A stretch of DNA of 47,883 nt. Source: Ignavibacteria bacterium (GTDB taxonomy: Bacteria > Bacteroidota > Ignavibacteria > Tepidaquicellales > Tepidaquicellaceae). Made by a program: the position numbers and the translations under genes. Shown one piece after another: positions 44,557 to 47,883 of this stretch. The stretch is taken from positions 1-47,883 of the forward strand of contig JAOADD010000071.1 in the NCBI GenBank assembly GCA_026417495.1, given 5' to 3'. The notes under the pieces were generated by a model, which searched no databases, was not told the origin of the DNA, and was given only the letters and a program-made list of their open reading frames with translations. Positions within the stretch are counted from its first letter, which is position 1. Every line of letters begins with the position of its first letter.

Positions 44557-47202
44557 ATGAAAGAAATACCTCCTAAATATGACTACAAATCTATAGAAGA
44601 TAAATGGCGAGAGTTCTGGGAAGAAAGAAAAATTTATCACTCAAAAGTAAATAAAGAGAAAGAAAAATTTAGCGTCGTAATACCTCCTCCAAATGTAACA
44701 GGAATTTTACACATTGGGCATATTCTAAATAATACGATTCAGGATATCTACTGCAGGTGGAAGCGAATGCTGGGTTATGAAGTATGCTGGGTTCCTGGTA
44801 TGGACCACGCAGGAATTTCTACTCAAATTATGGTTGAAAAAAGCCTTGCTCAACAAGGTAAATCAAGAAAAGATTTTTCTCGTGAAGAATTTTTAAAATA
44901 TGTATGGGATTGGAAGGAAAAGCATGGTGGAATTATTCTTAAGCAACTTCGAAAACTTGGTGTATCGGTAGATTGGTCAAAAGAGCGTTTTACGCTTGAT
45001 GAAGGACTATCTCGAGCTGTGAAGCAAGTTTTTGTTGATCTTTTTAAAAAAGGTTTAATCTACCGCGGAAAAAGAATTATTAATTGGGATCCGATTACAA
45101 AAACTGCATTAAGCGATGATGAAATTTCTTATAAAGAAGTTAAAGACAAATTATATTTTGTCAAATATCCTTTATATAAACAGGAAAATGATTTTCTTAT
45201 AATTGCTACCACTCGTCCAGAAACTATGTTTGGCGATACTGCTGTTGCTGTTAATCCCAATGATGATAGGTATAAATCCTATATTGGTAAAAAAGTTGTT
45301 GTCCCACTGGTTAATAGGATTGTCCCAATTATCGCTGATTCTTATGTAGATATGGAATTTGGAACTGGTGCTTTGAAAATAACACCTGGTCATGATATGA
45401 ACGATTTTGATGTTGGGCAAAGGCATAATCTTGAAATTGTAAATATACTAACTGAAGATGCCATACTTAATGAAGTTGCAGGTGAATTTCAAGGTTTAGA
45501 TGTTAATACGGCTCGTAGCAAAGTCGTTAAAAAATTGAAATCTTTAAAACTTCTTGAAAAAGAAGAACCATATACTCATAATATTGCTATTGCAGATAGA
45601 TCTCAGGCTGTTATAGAACCAATGATATCTGACCAGTGGTTTGTAAAAATGGAAAAATTAGCTAAACCTGCTATTGATGCTGTTAATAATGGATTAATAA
45701 AATTTCATCCTGAAAGATATGTAAAAGTTTATAATCATTGGATGGAAAATATTAGGGATTGGTGTATCTCAAGACAGCTCTGGTGGGGGCACCAAATACC
45801 TATTTGGTACCATAAAGAAACTGGTGAAATGTATTGCGACATTAATCCACCATCTGATATTGAAAATTGGGTTCAGGATGAAGATGTGCTTGATACCTGG
45901 TTTTCTTCCTGGCTCTGGCCTTTTAGTGTGTTCAATTGGGAAAACGATGAAGAAAAAAACAGGAACAACGAAGAGTTGAATTACTACTATCCTACAGATT
46001 TTCTCTCTACCGCTGCAGATATTATTTTTCTCTGGGTTGCTAGGATGATTATGGCAGGGCTGGAATATATGGGAAAAATTCCATTCAAAGATGTCTATTT
46101 CCATTCTATAATTAGAGATGGAAAAGGTAGAAAAATGTCAAAAACTCTTGGCAACTCTCCTGACCCATTAGAAGTAATGGAAAAGTATGGCACTGATGCT
46201 TTAAGATTTACTTTAATTTATCTTGCTCCTATTGGTAATGATGTACTCTATGATGTAGAAAAAACTGAAATTGGTAGAAATTTCATCACCAAACTGTGGA
46301 ATGCGGGAAGATTTCTTATGCTCAACAAGAAAAATATATATGAATTAAAATCTAAAACCGATGAACCGATAGAAAAAGATTTAATTGATAGATGGATTAT
46401 TAGTAGACTAAATCATACTTTAAACGAAATTACAGAAAACCTGAATGAGTATAGATTAAATGAATATACAAAAGCATTATATAATTTTGTATGGAGTGAC
46501 TTTTGCGATTGGTATATTGAATGTCTAAAAGTAAAAGTTAATTTACATAAGAATAGTAGTAAAAACATTATTAATAATGCTATAGAAATTTATGAGCAAA
46601 TTTTGAAAATGCTGCACCCTGCAATTCCGTTTGTTACAGAAGAACTCTGGCACCTTATACAGGAAGGCAGGGAAGAACTTTCTATTTCCACATCAGAGTT
46701 CCCCAAGTATAGTGAAGCTAATATTAATATTGAAATTGAAGAAAAGTTCGATGAATTTAAAGAGATTATTAACACTGTAAGGAATTTAAAAATTGAAAGT
46801 ATGATTCCTCATAAAAATATATGTGATTTGTTCATAACAACCAGTGACGGAGTCAGAATGAATTTAATTAATGAACTAATACCATTTATAAATAATTTAT
46901 GTAAGGTAAACACAACAGTAATTGAAAAACAAAATTTAAAACCTGAAAAATATATTACAGGTGTCCTGACAAATTATGAATTGTACCTGCTATCAAAAAT
47001 TGATTCTGAAAGTGACATTTTACTAAAGAATAAATATAAACAGGAATTAGAAAAACTTGAGAATTATTTATCCAGTTTAGAAAAGAAACTTTCCAATACA
47101 GGATTTCTTGAAAAGGCATCAAAAGAAGTAATAGAAAAAGAAAAACAAAAACGGGAAGAAACTATTAAAAAGATAAATAAACTACGCGAACTAATTTCCT
47201 AA
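44557..47202 (+). CDS. valS: Valyl-tRNA synthetase
   Basis: 881 residues. HIGH is at 52-55 within PPPNVTGILHIGH; the KMSKS loop reads KMSKT (526-530) followed by LGNSPDPLE. The CP1 editing domain (about 190-350) has TTRPETMFGDTAV, the anticodon-binding domain follows, and the C-terminal ~65 residues form the tRNA-binding coiled coil. It charges tRNA-Val and removes mischarged threonine. It starts 2 nt after the ParA-type gene. A tRNA-Val gene lies 2 kb upstream on the same strand. Confidence 0.97.
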   Translation: MKEIPPKYDYKSIEDKWREFWEERKIYHSKVNKEKEKFSVVIPPPNVTGILHIGHILNNTIQDIYCRWKRMLGYEVCWVPGMDHAGISTQIMVEKSLAQQGKSRKDFSREEFLKYVWDWKEKHGGIILKQLRKLGVSVDWSKERFTLDEGLSRAVKQVFVDLFKKGLIYRGKRIINWDPITKTALSDDEISYKEVKDKLYFVKYPLYKQENDFLIIATTRPETMFGDTAVAVNPNDDRYKSYIGKKVVVPLVNRIVPIIADSYVDMEFGTGALKITPGHDMNDFDVGQRHNLEIVNILTEDAILNEVAGEFQGLDVNTARSKVVKKLKSLKLLEKEEPYTHNIAIADRSQAVIEPMISDQWFVKMEKLAKPAIDAVNNGLIKFHPERYVKVYNHWMENIRDWCISRQLWWGHQIPIWYHKETGEMYCDINPPSDIENWVQDEDVLDTWFSSWLWPFSVFNWENDEEKNRNNEELNYYYPTDFLSTAADIIFLWVARMIMAGLEYMGKIPFKDVYFHSIIRDGKGRKMSKTLGNSPDPLEVMEKYGTDALRFTLIYLAPIGNDVLYDVEKTEIGRNFITKLWNAGRFLMLNKKNIYELKSKTDEPIEKDLIDRWIISRLNHTLNEITENLNEYRLNEYTKALYNFVWSDFCDWYIECLKVKVNLHKNSSKNIINNAIEIYEQILKMLHPAIPFVTEELWHLIQEGREELSISTSEFPKYSEANINIEIEEKFDEFKEIINTVRNLKIESMIPHKNICDLFITTSDGVRMNLINELIPFINNLCKVNTTVIEKQNLKPEKYITGVLTNYELYLLSKIDSESDILLKNKYKQELEKLENYLSSLEKKLSNTGFLEKASKEVIEKEKQKREETIKKINKLRELIS

Positions 47203-47244
47203 ATTAAACTCTTTACTCTGCACTCGTTTATCATTTTACTTTTC

Positions 47245-47640
47245 TCATTTCTCTTTACCTTCTGGGTATAAGCATGGTTCGCAGGAACCGTAATTATCCA
47301 GGTACAAGTAAACTTCCATAGTCCCGCCAGAAACATACACTGTTTTTCCATCTTCATAATTGTCTTTAGATGCACAAAAACTATAATACCCTGCTTGATT
47401 TATTTGTTTACGGCATTTACCGGAATAACTCGTATAACAGGTTTCACAATAACTATTATTAACACCCTTTACTCGTACAAAAGCATCCTGGACTAGGACA
47501 ATTTCGCTGTCAGTATTTTTGTATACTTTTATATCAATACCAGTATAAACTCTATCATTGCCAGTCGTGATGGAACTTAATACCAAAAGGATAATTACGA
47601 AGGGTAATAAGAATAGGATAAAATAAACTATTTTTTTCAT
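47245..47640 (-). CDS. Unrecognised membrane-anchored, cysteine-rich protein
   Basis: 131 residues. One helix at about 5-25 anchors or exports the protein. The rest is a small beta-rich domain with six cysteines (65, 68, 76, 89, 120, 123), including two CxxC pairs. The stretch QDAFVRVKG ... AGYYSFCAS ... VYVSGGTMEVYLYL resembles carboxypeptidase-regulatory-like sandwich domains, but I do not recognise a family. Six cysteines in a predicted extracytoplasmic domain suggest disulfides or a metal site. It has a strong promoter of its own overlapping a palindrome, and converges on valS. Confidence 0.7.
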   Translation of the reverse strand: MKKIVYFILFLLPFVIILLVLSSITTGNDRVYTGIDIKVYKNTDSEIVLVQDAFVRVKGVNNSYCETCYTSYSGKCRKQINQAGYYSFCASKDNYEDGKTVYVSGGTMEVYLYLDNYGSCEPCLYPEGKEK

Positions 47641-47652
47641 AATATTATATTT

Positions 47653-47673
47653 TAATTTTACATTGTAAAATTA
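47653..47673. repeat. Perfect 21-bp palindrome between divergent genes
   Basis: Arms TAATTTTACA (47653-47662) and TGTAAAATTA (47664-47673) surround a single central T. It covers the -10 box of the leftward promoter, where a repressor could block polymerase. Fifteen of its bases recur upstream of the Mrr-like gene at 1475-1489. Confidence 0.6.
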
Positions 47674-47690
47674 CTTTTTTTTTTTGTCAA
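47662..47690 (-). promoter_or_regulatory. Sigma-70-type promoter of the cysteine-rich protein gene
   Basis: On the minus strand TTGACA (47690-47685), a 17-nt spacer containing ten A, and TACAAT (47667-47662) match consensus at 11 of 12 positions. The predicted start is near 47655, about 15 nt before ATG 47640. The -10 box lies inside the 21-bp palindrome. Confidence 0.7.
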
Positions 47691-47708
47691 GGAATAATTT
47701 AATACCCT

Positions 47709-47883
47709 ATGACTCGCAATAAAAAATCAATTCTATATATTTTAATAATTCAAATATTACTTTCATATAATCTATATTCTCAATGGTATTGGCAAAATCC
47801 AAAACCACAAGGTAATTTTCAAAATGATATATATATGCTTAATAATAATGTTGGTATGATATGTGGTGATGCAGGGACATTAA
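47709..47883 (+). CDS. N-terminal fragment of a secreted protein, possibly YCF48/BNR-repeat type (truncated)
   Basis: The first 58 codons of a gene cut by the right edge. A signal peptide of about 24 residues ends in NLYSQ. The mature part begins WYWQNPKPQGNFQNDIYMLN and then has NVGMICGDAGTL. The W-x-x-Q-N-P-x-P-x-G-N ... D-I-x-M ... G-x-x-x-G-D-x-G pattern is typical of YCF48-like beta-propeller proteins secreted by Ignavibacteria-type bacteria, often with a T9SS sorting domain at the far end, which cannot be seen here. Confidence 0.6.
   Translation, partial: MTRNKKSILYILIIQILLSYNLYSQWYWQNPKPQGNFQNDIYMLNNNVGMICGDAGTL

Noticed and set aside
46132-46146. KMSKT in ValRS as a damaged KMSKS loop
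   Set aside because: The last position tolerates Ser/Thr change, and all other motifs are intact.
1-47883. Phage, transposon, CRISPR array or toxin-antitoxin pair
   Set aside because: No transposase, integrase, Cas or phage structural motifs, no regularly spaced repeats and no small paired genes were found on either strand.

Overview
This is a dense, AT-rich (about 30% GC by eye) piece of bacterial chromosome. It most likely comes from the Bacteroidota/Chlorobiota assemblage, with Ignavibacteria-like organisms as the best guess. Supporting signs are a secreted protein with an NYPNPFNP-type type IX secretion (T9SS) sorting domain, a two-cluster ferredoxin of the kind common in Bacteroidota, LspA with NPGMAFG, IleRS with a GIHH-type HIGH motif, and an ileS-dksA-lspA gene order. 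The three clearest promoters are nevertheless ordinary TTGACA-N17-TATAAT-like sites. TTG is used often as a start codon.

Layout. Positions 1-2000 hold the tail of an unrecognised gene, a lone Mrr-type restriction endonuclease and tRNA-Ser(GCU). Positions 2000-10100 hold an outer-membrane porin-like gene facing a long leftward gene run: YgfZ-like protein, class I aldolase, a 34-residue basic protein, a CDF metal transporter with three C-terminal cytoplasmic domains, a Gfo/Idh/MocA oxidoreductase, a metallophosphoesterase and the CCA-adding enzyme. Positions 10200-17150 run rightward: TPR membrane protein, YqeY-like protein, CvpA, MutS2, a CrtD-like carotenoid oxidoreductase and an NtrC-type response regulator without a recognisable GAFTGA loop. 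Positions 17150-21550 are the conserved ffh-rpsP-khpA-rimM-trmD-rplS operon with a deoxynucleoside kinase at its end, all leftward.

Positions 21700-27050 hold LysM protein, rnhB, yraN, hemW (leftward), a BrkB-family protein, a SpoIIE-type phosphatase and a ferredoxin. Positions 27100-33450 are leftward: lspA, a DksA-like protein, ileS, then an ECF sigma/anti-sigma/Spy-like module closed by a strong terminator. Positions 33500-38820 hold a lytic transglycosylase followed by leftward comF, crtI, a merR-family gene, tatD and a purine nucleoside phosphorylase. Positions 38900-47200 are rightward: a T9SS cargo protein, a solitary nuoI, a CNNM/CBS protein, mlaE, tRNA-Val(CAC), pyrC, a ParA-type ATPase and valS. 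The end has a cysteine-rich anchored protein diverging from a truncated secreted protein across a promoter with a perfect 21-bp palindrome.

Most of the window is housekeeping: translation, tRNA maturation, DNA repair, nucleotide metabolism and envelope biogenesis. I see no phage, insertion sequence, CRISPR array or obvious multi-gene novel system. The points worth a second look are small: domain architecture (CDF, NtrC-like regulator, DksA-like protein, YgfZ-like protein), a tRNA set 3 nt before pyrC, convergent gene pairs sharing one TTAA as both stops, and the palindromic promoter at the right end.
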